Below are positions 21,026-29,312 of a DNA stretch of 64,000 bases, piece by piece (positions within the stretch are counted from its first letter, which is position 1; the number at the start of each line of letters is the position of its first letter). The notes below the pieces were generated by a model that ran no database searches, had not been told where the DNA came from, and worked only from the letters and a program-made list of their open reading frames with translations. Origin of the DNA: Lysinibacillus fusiformis (GTDB lineage: Bacteria; Bacillota; Bacilli; Bacillales_A; Planococcaceae); contig NZ_CP041696.1 in assembly GCF_007362955.1 (NCBI RefSeq), forward strand, positions 3,038,001 through 3,102,000. Direction: 5' to 3'. The translations under genes and the position numbers were made by a program.

Positions 21026-21946
21026 TTATTTACGTAGTTTTGGATCTAATGCATCTCGTAAGCCGTCACCAACTGCGTTAAATGCAAAGATTGTTAGTGA
21101 AATGAACAATGCAGGGAATATTAAACGCCAAGGAGCATTGGCAATGGCTCCATTTCCTTCAGAAGCCATTGTTCCCCAAGAGGCTTGTGGAGCAGGAACT
21201 CCAAGTCCGAGATAACTTAGGAAAGACTCTGTAAAAATAGCAGATGGCACTGTTAATGTCATTGTTACTAAAATCGCACCAAGTGCATTTGGCACTAAAT
21301 GTTTTAAAATTAAATGTCCTGTTCGTGCGCCCAGAGTTCGAGCGGCTAAAACATATTCTTGATTTTTAATAGATAATACTTCACCACGTACAATACGGGC
21401 CATACTGATCCAACCTGTAATGGATAATGCGATAATCATTGGCACAATACCTGGTTGTAATACTACTAAAAGTACGATTACAATTAAAAGGTAAGGAACC
21501 GCTGTTAAAACATCGGCAATACGCATCATAATATTATCAACACGACCGCCTGCTAAACCAGATATACTTCCCCAAAGTACGCCAATGATTAAGTCAATAA
21601 TTGCAGCAGCAAACCCGATGAATAAAGAAATACGAGCACCAGCCCACACTCGAACGAAAATGTCTCGACCTAAATCATCTGTACCAAACCAAAATTCTGA
21701 TGATGGTGGGGCATTAAAAGCACCTAATTGATCACTATAGTGATATTGCGAAAACATCGGCACAAATGTAGCCATTAAAACAATAACTATTAAAGCGATT
21801 AAACCAAAAATCGCCATTTTATTATGGGAAAAACGAATAAATACTTCCTTCCAAAAGGAGACAGATTTATCGGCTAATTTTTCAGTTGCTTCGTGATTTC
21901 CACCAACAATTTTAAACTTATCCTTTTCGATTTGTTGCTGTGTCAT
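21026..21946 (-). CDS. oppC: Oligopeptide ABC transporter permease OppC
   Basis: 306 residues. A cytoplasmic N-terminal tail of about 45 residues precedes the first membrane helix (AIFGLIALIVIVLMATF). FGTDDLGRDIFVRVWAGAR and SFLSYLGLGVPAPQASWGTM identify OppC. Its start shares one base with the oppB stop, so the two permeases are translationally coupled. Confidence 0.95.
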   Translation of the reverse strand: MTQQQIEKDKFKIVGGNHEATEKLADKSVSFWKEVFIRFSHNKMAIFGLIALIVIVLMATFVPMFSQYHYSDQLGAFNAPPSSEFWFGTDDLGRDIFVRVWAGARISLFIGFAAAIIDLIIGVLWGSISGLAGGRVDNIMMRIADVLTAVPYLLIVIVLLVVLQPGIVPMIIALSITGWISMARIVRGEVLSIKNQEYVLAARTLGARTGHLILKHLVPNALGAILVTMTLTVPSAIFTESFLSYLGLGVPAPQASWGTMASEGNGAIANAPWRLIFPALFISLTIFAFNAVGDGLRDALDPKLRK

Positions 21947-22875
21947 TACTTTTTCGCTCCTTTCAGTTTAATTCGCGGATCGATTACGCTATATAAGATA
22001 TCTACAATGAATACCGCAAATAAAAGAATGATTGAGTAGAATACGGTTGTCCCCATAACAACTGTATAATCACGGTTCGTAATACTTTGTACAAAGTGTT
22101 TTCCTAAACCAGGAACCGCAAAAATTTGCTCTACAATGAAGCTACCTGTAACAACACCAGCCGTTAATGGACCTAAATATGTAACAACTGGTAAAAGGGC
22201 GTTCCGTAAAGTATGGCGGAAGACGACTGTCCATTTGCCTATACCTTTTGCACGAGCCATTTTTACATAATCGCTATTGTTTTGTTCAAGCATACTTGAA
22301 CGTGTCAGTTTAGCGATAAAGCCCATATGCGAAAGTGCAATAGCTAAGGCTGGCAATATACTATAACTAAAGCCTTGCCATCCACTAATCGGGAATAACT
22401 GAAGTTTGTATGCAAGGAAATACTGCATGAGTCCAGCTAAAATGAAAGATGGAACGGAAATTCCGAGCACCGCAAAGGTCGTTGCCAAATAATCTGGAAA
22501 CCTATTATGATAAAGCGCTGCAACTACACCGATTAATACACCAAATCCAATAGCTAGCAGCATAGCTTCAATCCCTAAAGTTAAAGATACCGGGAAGCCT
22601 TCTGCAATCATATCATTAGTAGAACGTGCTTTATATTTCATAGATTCACCGAAATCAAAAGTGGCCGCATCGATTAAATAATCTTTGTACTGAATATACC
22701 AAGGGTTATTTAATCCATACGTTTCGTTTAACTTTTCCTCTATTTGAGGAGGGAAATTACGTTCAGATGCAAATGGATTACCGGGAGCAAGACGCAATAA
22801 GAAAAACGTAGCCGTTACGATGACGAAAAGCGCGAGAAGTATATACATCAGCCTTTTCAAAATATATTTAATCAC
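21946..22875 (-). CDS. oppB: Oligopeptide ABC transporter permease OppB
   Basis: 309 residues, multi-helix membrane protein. The first helix is LMYILLALFVIVTATFFLL, the EAA-type loop MLEQNNSDYVKMARAKG is clear, and it ends DPRIKLKGAKK. Preceded by GAAGGAGGAG and, further upstream, by a hairpin and a palindrome in the oppA-oppB gap, so expression of oppBCDF can be set apart from oppA. Confidence 0.95.
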   Translation of the reverse strand: MIKYILKRLMYILLALFVIVTATFFLLRLAPGNPFASERNFPPQIEEKLNETYGLNNPWYIQYKDYLIDAATFDFGESMKYKARSTNDMIAEGFPVSLTLGIEAMLLAIGFGVLIGVVAALYHNRFPDYLATTFAVLGISVPSFILAGLMQYFLAYKLQLFPISGWQGFSYSILPALAIALSHMGFIAKLTRSSMLEQNNSDYVKMARAKGIGKWTVVFRHTLRNALLPVVTYLGPLTAGVVTGSFIVEQIFAVPGLGKHFVQSITNRDYTVVMGTTVFYSIILLFAVFIVDILYSVIDPRIKLKGAKK

Positions 22876-22892
22876 ATAAAACTCCTCCTTCT

Positions 22893-22914
22893 ATTTGTCA
22901 ATTATCTGACAAAT
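22893..22914 (-). promoter_or_regulatory. Palindrome with CodY-like core before oppB
   Basis: ATTTGTCA and TGACAAAT form a perfect 8-base inverted repeat around ATTATC. Read on the minus strand, 22914-22900 gives ATTTGTCAGATAATT, three mismatches from the CodY consensus. It lies about 20 bases upstream of the oppB start. Confidence 0.45.
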
Positions 22915-22935
22915 AAGTGCCTTCGTATTTTAAAA

Positions 22936-22973
22936 AGAGCTGACTCGTGCCGCAATGGCTACGAGGCAGCTCT
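22936..22973 (-). terminator. Intercistronic terminator-like hairpin between oppA and oppB
   Basis: On the minus strand AGAGCTG plus CTCGT pairs with ACGAG plus CAGCTCT, followed by five T. Partial read-through here would give more receptor than permease mRNA, as is common for binding-protein-dependent operons. Confidence 0.75.
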
Positions 22974-23006
22974 ACGCTTAGAGCTTAAAAAGAAATTGTT
23001 AACAGA

Positions 23007-24656
23007 TTATTTAATCTTTACATATTTAAGGTGAATATCACCTGTTGGATTTCGATCTAAGTTTTCTATACCTTCTTTAACTACAGATAAGTGAGTGTAG
23101 TAGTAAATAGGTGCAACTGGTAATTCTGTCATAGCAATTGCTTCAGCTTGTTTTAAATAATCAAGGCGTTTAGCTTCGTCTACCTCAGCAACTGATTTGT
23201 TTAATAAATCTTTGTATTGAGCATTTTCCCAGCCTGTTTGGTTGTTACCGTTTTTAGCAGTATCGTACATTTCAAGGAATGTATATGCGTCTATATAGTC
23301 AGCTACCCAGCCCATACGACCTACTTGATAGTCACCAGTTTTTAATTTTTCTAAATAAACTTGCCATTCAGAATTGTCTAACTGAGATGAAATACCAAGT
23401 TTTTTGCTCCATTCTTCTTGAATAAATTGAGCGATTGCTGCATGGCCTTCAGAAGTGTTATATGAAATGTTAACTTTAATATCTTTAGGATCCTTAATAT
23501 TAAGTTCTTTCATCCCAGCTTCAAGAGCAGCTTTTGCTCCATCAACATCATTATCTTTGAAGAAACCACGGTCTTCTTCAAATCCAGGAACTGTTAACGG
23601 AACCATACCTAGAGCCGGTTTTTGCTCACCTTTAGTTACGTTGTCAATTAATTTTTGACGATCGATTGCTAGAGTAAGAGCTTTACGGATATTTGCATTA
23701 GACATAATTTTATCTTTTGTATTGAATTTATACCAATAGATACTTGCTTCGTCCTTGATTTTTAAAGAACCATCTTTTTTGAAGCCATCAATTGCATTAA
23801 GATCTACTGTTTGGAATGGTGCACCGATAAAGTCAAGCTCACCGCCTTTAAACTTAGTAGCAACAGTTGCTTCTTTTTCAACCATAGAAATATTTACAGT
23901 ATCAACATCAACATTTGATGCATCCCAATAATCTTCATTCTTTGTAAGAACGATAGAAGCGCTATGCTTCCAATCGCTAAATTTATAAGCGCCATTTGTT
24001 ACGAAATTTTCATCTGCTTCCGCGTACCATTCTGTATTAGCTTCAGCCACTTTTTGGTTAACTGGTAAATAAGTTTTGAATCCTGTTAATTCTAGGAAAT
24101 AAGGAGTTGGGTTTTCTAAAGTTACGACTAAAGTTTTGTCATCTTCAGCTTTGATACCAACAGCATCAGCAGAACCGCCTCCTTCGTTGTATGCTTGAGC
24201 CCCTTTAATTGGATAGAAAATAGAAGCATACTGTGAAAGATTTTCTGGATTTAACGCCCATTTCCAAGCATATTCGAAGTCACCTGCTACAACTGCATCG
24301 CCATTTGACCATTTTGCATCACGTAATTTGAAAGTATAAGTCTTTTTATCATCACTTATAGACCAATCCTCAGCCATACCTTTAGTAGGGTTACCTTCAG
24401 TGTCTACAACAACTAGACCTTCAAAAACGTTAGTTAAGATTGCACTAGATGTAGTATCCGATGCAAGTCCTGGGTGTAAATTTGGTGGTTCTGAAGTAAT
24501 TGCTAAGTTAATTTCTTTAGCTTTTGAACCAGAATCTTTTTTGCCGTCTGAAGATGAAGAATTATCAGACGAATCACCACCGAAGCCACATGCAGCTAGT
24601 ACTAATGAAAAGACTGCAAGGACTGTTAATAATAAAAACTTTTTGTTTTTATTCAT
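23007..24656 (-). CDS. oppA: Oligopeptide-binding lipoprotein OppA
   Basis: 549 residues, SBP_bac_5 receptor. Lipoprotein signal with LAAC and lipidated Cys23, then a Gly/Ser/Asp-rich linker. The family segment AKWSNGDAVVAGDFEYAWKW is clear, and the protein ends in the OppA-typical TGDIHLKYVKIK. First gene of oppABCDF, with GGGGGAT as ribosome site. Highest expression in the operon is expected because a terminator-like hairpin follows. Confidence 0.95.
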   Translation of the reverse strand: MNKNKKFLLLTVLAVFSLVLAACGFGGDSSDNSSSSDGKKDSGSKAKEINLAITSEPPNLHPGLASDTTSSAILTNVFEGLVVVDTEGNPTKGMAEDWSISDDKKTYTFKLRDAKWSNGDAVVAGDFEYAWKWALNPENLSQYASIFYPIKGAQAYNEGGGSADAVGIKAEDDKTLVVTLENPTPYFLELTGFKTYLPVNQKVAEANTEWYAEADENFVTNGAYKFSDWKHSASIVLTKNEDYWDASNVDVDTVNISMVEKEATVATKFKGGELDFIGAPFQTVDLNAIDGFKKDGSLKIKDEASIYWYKFNTKDKIMSNANIRKALTLAIDRQKLIDNVTKGEQKPALGMVPLTVPGFEEDRGFFKDNDVDGAKAALEAGMKELNIKDPKDIKVNISYNTSEGHAAIAQFIQEEWSKKLGISSQLDNSEWQVYLEKLKTGDYQVGRMGWVADYIDAYTFLEMYDTAKNGNNQTGWENAQYKDLLNKSVAEVDEAKRLDYLKQAEAIAMTELPVAPIYYYTHLSVVKEGIENLDRNPTGDIHLKYVKIK

Positions 24657-24704
24657 GTGAATCCCCCTTATACAATTTTTAAGCCTTTTGTGAAGCTCCT
24701 ATTT

Positions 24705-24773
24705 AATATACCAAAAAAGTCATTGTGTACAAAATAAAAAAGATTCAAATTTATATAGTATTATCTGACATTG
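24705..24773 (-). promoter_or_regulatory. oppA promoter and upstream CodY-like motif
   Basis: On the minus strand -35 TTGTAC (24732-24727), 16-base spacer, -10 TATATT (24710-24705) with TGG in front. Upstream, CAATGTCAGATAAT (24773-24760) shares TGTCAGATAAT with the other opp boxes but is a weak CodY match. Confidence 0.45.
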
Positions 24774-25429
24774 AATAGAATAATAATTTTCTTCGATTTA
24801 CCACTTTAATAGACGAAAGTGGTTAAATGATGGAAATTTGATATATTCTAACTTTATATATCAAAAATAAAATAAAAACGAAAAAATGACTTACTATACG
24901 GAAAATTCCTATTTTTTTGATAATATTATCGCTATTTTAAAAATGAATCAAAAGTCACGGTTGTAATACCTTTAGGAATTTATATAGTTTTGTAGAAAAT
25001 CTTTGTAAAACTAAGTTTTTTGGTTTTATTTTAACAAAATTTCTTGTAATATCTTATCGAAAAACATGAATAATATTATCTATTAATGATATATAAGAAT
25101 CTTGTTTTGTATTTATCTAGGATTATCCAGTAGAAGAGCAAAAAAAGAAGAAGTAGAGTAAATGTATGAAAAAATGTACCTTTATTAAGGAATAATTGCA
25201 TTATGTTTTAGTCGAAATATATTTTTTTGAAATAATATACACATTACTTGAATATACAACAGAAAAATCATTGTATTTTATCAATAAAATAAGAAGCTTC
25301 AGAGCATAACATCTTAAACAAGAAAACCACAATCCAAGCAGAATAAAGGGTCATTAATCGTTGGAATCCGTTCGACAATACGAACAATAATTGATTAATA
25401 TAAGTAGCCATGACAGAATTCTTCTAATT
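24774..25429. other. AT-rich stretch, no gene seen
   Basis: About 650 bases of AT-rich sequence upstream of oppA. No frame with a ribosome site or recognisable motif. It borders the decayed transposase. Confidence 0.55.
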
Positions 25430-26105
25430 GGTGAGCATCTCGACATAGAGCACATATTTCGAATAACGCGAGGCTTGGCTTACGAAACAAGTGGAAATCG
25501 AAGCCAATCTGTCGACTTATGAAAAAGAAATCAGGCATCAACTCGATACAGCACTGGAGACATTGTAGCATCAAAAAGAATAGTGATGGCAAAAATACGT
25601 TTTGATTTAGCTTTAAAGGGCATCTCGCGGTGACAACTAAGAGTCAATATATCGTTGGACGCCTCAAGACATCTGCTTTGCTAATTTGTCGGAAAGTAAA
25701 GCAGTGATTCTCTTTTAAAGGAAGTAGAAGACTTATTTCCAAAACAATTTGCGCCCCCTATTTTGGATACTTGGTATGTTTATGAACCCATTTACCGTTA
25801 ACTACACAAATATCAAATGCGTGCAGTCATTCCTTATAATGTCCGCAATGAAGGTGAGTATCTTGTATTTGATGAGCATTTCAGCCCTATATATGTACGT
25901 GAACACAGATACTGTTATGATAGCTTCGATGAAAAGTACCAATCATTAAAATTCACAAGGCCAAAGGAATGTATAACCTGTCCGTTACGTGATAGTTTCC
26001 TTAAAGTTTTTCAAAATCAAATGTGATACGATTTACGAAAACTCACGTATCCAGTACGTGGCTCTGAACTTTGGAAACAGCTGAATAAAGAACGTACAAC
26101 CTTTT
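25430..26105 (+). pseudogene. Decayed DDE transposase (IS1182-like), C-terminal two thirds
   Basis: Frame-broken coding DNA. EANLSTYEKEIRHQLDTALETL is readable near 25500. KGHLAVTTKSQYIVGRLKTS lies near 25615-25675. PKQFAPPILDT lies near 25740. After an in-frame TAA comes RAVIPYNVRNEGEYLVFDEHF to KECITCPLRDSF (25817-26000). After a further frameshift DLRKLTYPVRGSELWKQLNK ends at 26107. These pieces match DDE_Tnp_1_6-type transposases as I remember them. Several stops and frameshifts make it inactive. It borders the azole-peptide cluster. Confidence 0.75.
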
Positions 26106-26590
26106 AGAGTGTGTCAATGTATACCTAAAGTAATTTTTTTAATTAAATAAACAATATTCTTTAAAAAACAGGAAGAAAAGTGAAACTTCATTTCAACGTG
26201 GTGACGATTATTTATAATGTCTGTATGTTAGCGGTAGATCGTCAAATATTTTATTACATGCGCAAACTCTAGGAGCATAATTTTAAAAAAACATAAATTT
26301 TCTTGATAGGAGCTGTCTTAGCTCTTGAAAATTTTGATTTATGAAATTGATCAATAATTAATAAAGTTTTCAAATTGATCACTCCTCTTAATTATCCCCT
26401 AATGAAACTAATTAAATTATAAAAAAACTAAATATTTACAAAAGTATATTTTTTTAGAGAAATATAAAAGTTTTCAAATTTTGCATCTGATATTAAACCT
26501 AATTTGCAGAATTAATATAATATATATTTATATATATTTGCCGAATAAGAGAAATAATGTAAAATAATACCCAGGAAGGAGGGGGTTAAA
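26106..26590 (+). promoter_or_regulatory. Upstream region of the azole-peptide precursors
   Basis: 485 AT-rich bases without a gene. The last 130 resemble the region before the second precursor: both contain AAAAGTTTTCAAATTT and AATAATGTAAA before a very strong GGAAGGAGG site. The promoter must lie in here, but I could not choose a -35/-10 pair with confidence. Confidence 0.4.
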
Positions 26591-26791
26591 TTGACTAATG
26601 CAAAACATGGTAAGGTAGTAAGTACAAATTACATGAGTTCTAAATTTGGAGAAGGAGTAATCCTTGACCCAATTAGAACTGCAAATGACCAGGGTGGTGG
26701 TGTAAATCTAACTAATTGTTTTATTTGTATCTGTGGAGGTCCAGGTTCTGGCGGTTGTGGTTCATCAAATAAAATCCAAGTCAATCGATAG
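26591..26791 (+). CDS. Azole-modified peptide (TOMM) precursor 1
   Basis: 66 residues from TTG 26591. The TTG start is supported by GGAAGGAGGGGG upstream and by alignment with the ATG of precursor 2. The leader, about residues 1-34, begins TNAKHGKVVS and contains KFGEGVILDPIRTAN. The core is Gly-rich with C43, C46, C48 and C56 plus Ser and Thr, like microcin B17-type substrates. The tail GGCGSSNKI is shared with precursor 2. The modifying enzymes follow downstream. Neither a lanthipeptide nor a sactipeptide enzyme is nearby. The mature product is unknown. Confidence 0.85.
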   Translation: MTNAKHGKVVSTNYMSSKFGEGVILDPIRTANDQGGGVNLTNCFICICGGPGSGGCGSSNKIQVNR

Positions 26792-26804
26792 TCTAGGAAT
26801 AAGT

Positions 26805-26827
26805 GATGAGCATTTGTAATGCTTATC
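26805..26827 (+). terminator. Hairpin after precursor 1
   Basis: GATGAGCATT (26805-26814) pairs with AATGCTTATC (26818-26827) including one G-T pair. The T-content behind is weak. The hairpin is repeated after precursor 2, so it probably attenuates transcription or protects the precursor RNA. Confidence 0.6.
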
Positions 26828-27053
26828 TCTAATTTGATTTAGAAGAGAAATTAAGAAGAGAAATTAATTAATATATAAATTCTAAATTGGTCGTCAGAAG
26901 TTTTAGTAATTTAATGTATTTTTCCACAGGAATTAAAAGTTTTCAAATTTATTTTCTAAATCTATAAATCCTCTAAAACAATAAATATATAAATATTTAC
27001 AGAAATACAATAATAATGTAAAGTGAAATTATACTTAGAAAGGAGGAGTTAAA

Positions 27054-27296
27054 ATGACTAATGCGAAACATGGTAAGTTAGTGAGTTCAAATTTCATGAA
27101 TTCTAAATTTGGAGAAGGAGTAATCCTTGAACCGATTAGAACTGCAAATGAGAGTTCTGCTGGTGGTGGTTGTCAGTGCGGAACTGGATGTGCATGCATT
27201 GGAAGCCCTGGTCCAGGCGGTATGTGTGCAGCTACAAAAACTTGTGGGCAAACAGGTGGTTGTGGTTCATCAAACAAAATCAAAGTCTACCGATAA
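27054..27296 (+). CDS. Azole-modified peptide (TOMM) precursor 2
   Basis: 80 residues from ATG 27054 after AAAGGAGGAG. The leader is nearly the same as in precursor 1 (TNAKHGKLVS, KFGEGVILEPIRTAN). The core is longer and richer in cysteine (C40, 42, 46, 48, 58, 64, 70), with GGGCQCGTGCACIG and Thr/Ser residues. It ends GGCGSSNKIKVYR. The spacing of Cys between Gly/Ala/Thr is what cyclodehydratases turn into thiazoles and oxazoles. It probably arose with precursor 1 by tandem duplication followed by divergence of the core. Confidence 0.87.
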   Translation: MTNAKHGKLVSSNFMNSKFGEGVILEPIRTANESSAGGGCQCGTGCACIGSPGPGGMCAATKTCGQTGGCGSSNKIKVYR

Positions 27297-27306
27297 TCTT
27301 TCCTTA

Positions 27307-27336
27307 AGAGATGAGCATTTGTAAATGCTTATCTCT
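27307..27336 (+). terminator. Hairpin after precursor 2
   Basis: AGAGATGAGCATTT (27307-27320) pairs with AAATGCTTATCTCT (27323-27336), a 14-pair stem with one or two G-T pairs. Stronger than the copy after precursor 1. Read-through would be needed to express the enzyme genes unless they have their own promoter. Confidence 0.65.
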
Positions 27337-27436
27337 CTATTAATTTAGAAAAGAGTATATATAGGCATAAATTGGATCTTCAACTTGTTGCCTAGTGATA
27401 TTAACTTAGCAATATAGTGCAGAGACCATTAATTCG

Positions 27437-27500
27437 TATAACGTAAAACATCAATATTTATTATAATGTTGTCTACGTTCGATGTTAGCGTGCCGTTATA
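27437..27500 (+). other. Possible RNA structure before the enzyme genes
   Basis: TATAACG and ACATC (27437-27452) can pair with GATGT and CGTTATA (27481-27500), and a CAACC/GGGTTG hairpin follows near 27507-27522. It lies between the precursors and the McbB-like gene. A second terminator or a control element is possible. Confidence 0.35.
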
Positions 27501-27601
27501 GCAATCAACCTTAAAAGGGTTGTTAATGTTTTTATGCAGTTATTTAACAACTTTGTTTATCTTATCTAATTTCTTATTAAAAACATATGAGGAGTATTAA
27601 A

Positions 27602-28498
27602 ATGAGAGAATCGCATTTATTGGAAAAAGAAGAAATGTTTATTATTAACAAATTTATAATGTATCCATTTAAAGAATCTTTGATAATACAGACACCTACA
27701 GGAATAATAAAAGTTTCTGACACTAGAATGATAGAAATAATAAAAGATTGGGATATAAATTCAGTACAAAAATACACAAAAAGTGAATTTAAGTATTTAT
27801 TTGAAGAAGAAACTGAAGATGCTTTAAGTTTTTTGGAAAGTTATCAGATAATTGAAAAAGAAAGGAAAAATGAAGTTAATATTAAGGGCATAACGATAAT
27901 ATCAGAAGAAGATTTTGTTGGTGAAATATTATTAGAAAGATTAACTAATCAATATCAAAATAGACTTTCTATAAAGACTGTATCGCAAAATGATTTTAGT
28001 AGAGAATTGTTTGAAGATCAATTTATTATTTATATTCAAACAAGATATGATAAAAAAAGAGTTAAAGAGTTTATGGGAATCCAAAGGGAATTAAATAATT
28101 CAGTAACTTTGATGGGATATACATATTCAACTAATTTTTATTTAGATTGCTTATATGATCCTAAATGGAAACTACCTTGTCATAATTGTCATGTAGGGCA
28201 TATTCAATCTAATTTTTACTCAGAAGAAGAAAATGAAATGAGTTATCAAATGATGGTTGAACTGCTTTACCAAGAGTCGGATGACGCCTTCATAAGAGGA
28301 ATTCCATTAACTTCTATACAAGAAATGAATATAGCTTGTTTAATTTTAAATAAGGTTATAGGATATCTTGGCGACTTAAATGAATTATCTATTCATCCAC
28401 AAGATATAAATAAGAGTACAATGTTGAATTTAAAAACATTAAAAAAATATGAAGATACAGCTATTTTTTGGGAAATGTGTGATTGCTATGAAGAATAA
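27602..28498 (+). CDS. McbB-like E1/RRE partner of the azole cyclodehydratase
   Basis: 298 residues from ATG 27602. The earlier in-frame ATG at 27587 overlaps the GAGGAG ribosome site and is rejected. The first 90 residues look like a winged-helix leader-binding (RRE) region. The rest is an E1/ThiF-like fold seen only faintly. CHNC at C193 and C196, together with C293 and C295 at the very end (EMCDCYEE), would make a four-cysteine zinc site as in McbB. Expected role: bind the precursor leader and activate the YcaO partner. Its end overlaps the dehydrogenase gene by 11 bases. Very AT-rich. Confidence 0.75.
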   Translation: MRESHLLEKEEMFIINKFIMYPFKESLIIQTPTGIIKVSDTRMIEIIKDWDINSVQKYTKSEFKYLFEEETEDALSFLESYQIIEKERKNEVNIKGITIISEEDFVGEILLERLTNQYQNRLSIKTVSQNDFSRELFEDQFIIYIQTRYDKKRVKEFMGIQRELNNSVTLMGYTYSTNFYLDCLYDPKWKLPCHNCHVGHIQSNFYSEEENEMSYQMMVELLYQESDDAFIRGIPLTSIQEMNIACLILNKVIGYLGDLNELSIHPQDINKSTMLNLKTLKKYEDTAIFWEMCDCYEE

Positions 28499-29312
28499 AG
28501 AATATAATGAAAAGATTTTTGAAAGAGTAAATAATTTTAAACGGATGGAAAGATTGCAAGATTTTATAATATCAAATAGAGAATTAAATGAAATAATCAA
28601 ATTACACCAAACTACTACGTGGGAACGTCCATTTAAAAACAAAATATTTTCTGATGAGCTTTTACATTGGCTGTCTTTAGCAGAAAATGTTTCTTCATAC
28701 CCATTAGTAGTGGAAGAAACTGTTGAATTATCATCTCATTACACCGATCTACCTAAAAATAAAACAAGTCATAAACATTTTAATGATGACTACGCATTTG
28801 AATATAATCAATTTAGTAATATATTATTTAATTCATTTGGTAAAAGAGAAGATGGGCATAGAAATTATGCTTCAGCGGGAGGATTATATCCTATTACTCC
28901 TTTATTAATAGTAATTGATATAAAAAGTCTACCATTTTTAAAAGAGCCTGGAGTATATATATATGATTCATCTGATCACCAATTATTATTATTAACGAAA
29001 TTTACTACTGAAAAAATTAATGCTTATAAGGATTGTCTCATGTTCGATGAGGATGAAGTACCTAAATTAGCTATGGCTTATATGGTTGATATAGGAAAAT
29101 CTATTACGAAATATAAAAATAGAGGGTATAGACATGCTTTAATAGAAGTAGGCTTAATGGCACAGAGTTTTAGAAATGAACTATGGAAATACGATAATTT
29201 AGGTGAATGCTGTTGGTCTGGTTTTAACGACAATAGGCTAGCGTTTAATCTAGGTCTTAGTCCGAGATTAGCCCCTATAATAATGATGCAGTGGTTTGGG
29301 GCAGTCAGATGA
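28488..29312 (+). CDS. SagB/McbC-type FMN azoline dehydrogenase
   Basis: 274 residues from ATG 28488; an ATG at 28449 would add 13 residues inside the upstream gene. Nitroreductase-fold features are visible: ASAGGLYPITPLLIVI (129-144), YRHALIEVGLMAQS (214-227), and LGLSPRLAPIIMMQWFG at the end. Such enzymes use FMN to oxidise azolines to aromatic thiazoles and oxazoles. Its presence predicts aromatised heterocycles in the product. The stop overlaps the next start as ATGA. Confidence 0.85.
   Translation: MKNKEYNEKIFERVNNFKRMERLQDFIISNRELNEIIKLHQTTTWERPFKNKIFSDELLHWLSLAENVSSYPLVVEETVELSSHYTDLPKNKTSHKHFNDDYAFEYNQFSNILFNSFGKREDGHRNYASAGGLYPITPLLIVIDIKSLPFLKEPGVYIYDSSDHQLLLLTKFTTEKINAYKDCLMFDEDEVPKLAMAYMVDIGKSITKYKNRGYRHALIEVGLMAQSFRNELWKYDNLGECCWSGFNDNRLAFNLGLSPRLAPIIMMQWFGAVR

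Noticed and set aside
25395..25592. Minus-strand 65-codon frame as a gene
   Set aside because: It is the shadow of the decayed plus-strand transposase.
26591..27296. Lanthipeptide, sactipeptide or heterocycloanthracin precursors
   Set aside because: No LanB/LanM or peptide-modifying radical SAM gene is nearby (rlmN belongs to the housekeeping block). The core does not have the Cys-Gly-Gly repeat style of heterocycloanthracin. The YcaO/McbB/SagB genes point to an azole peptide.
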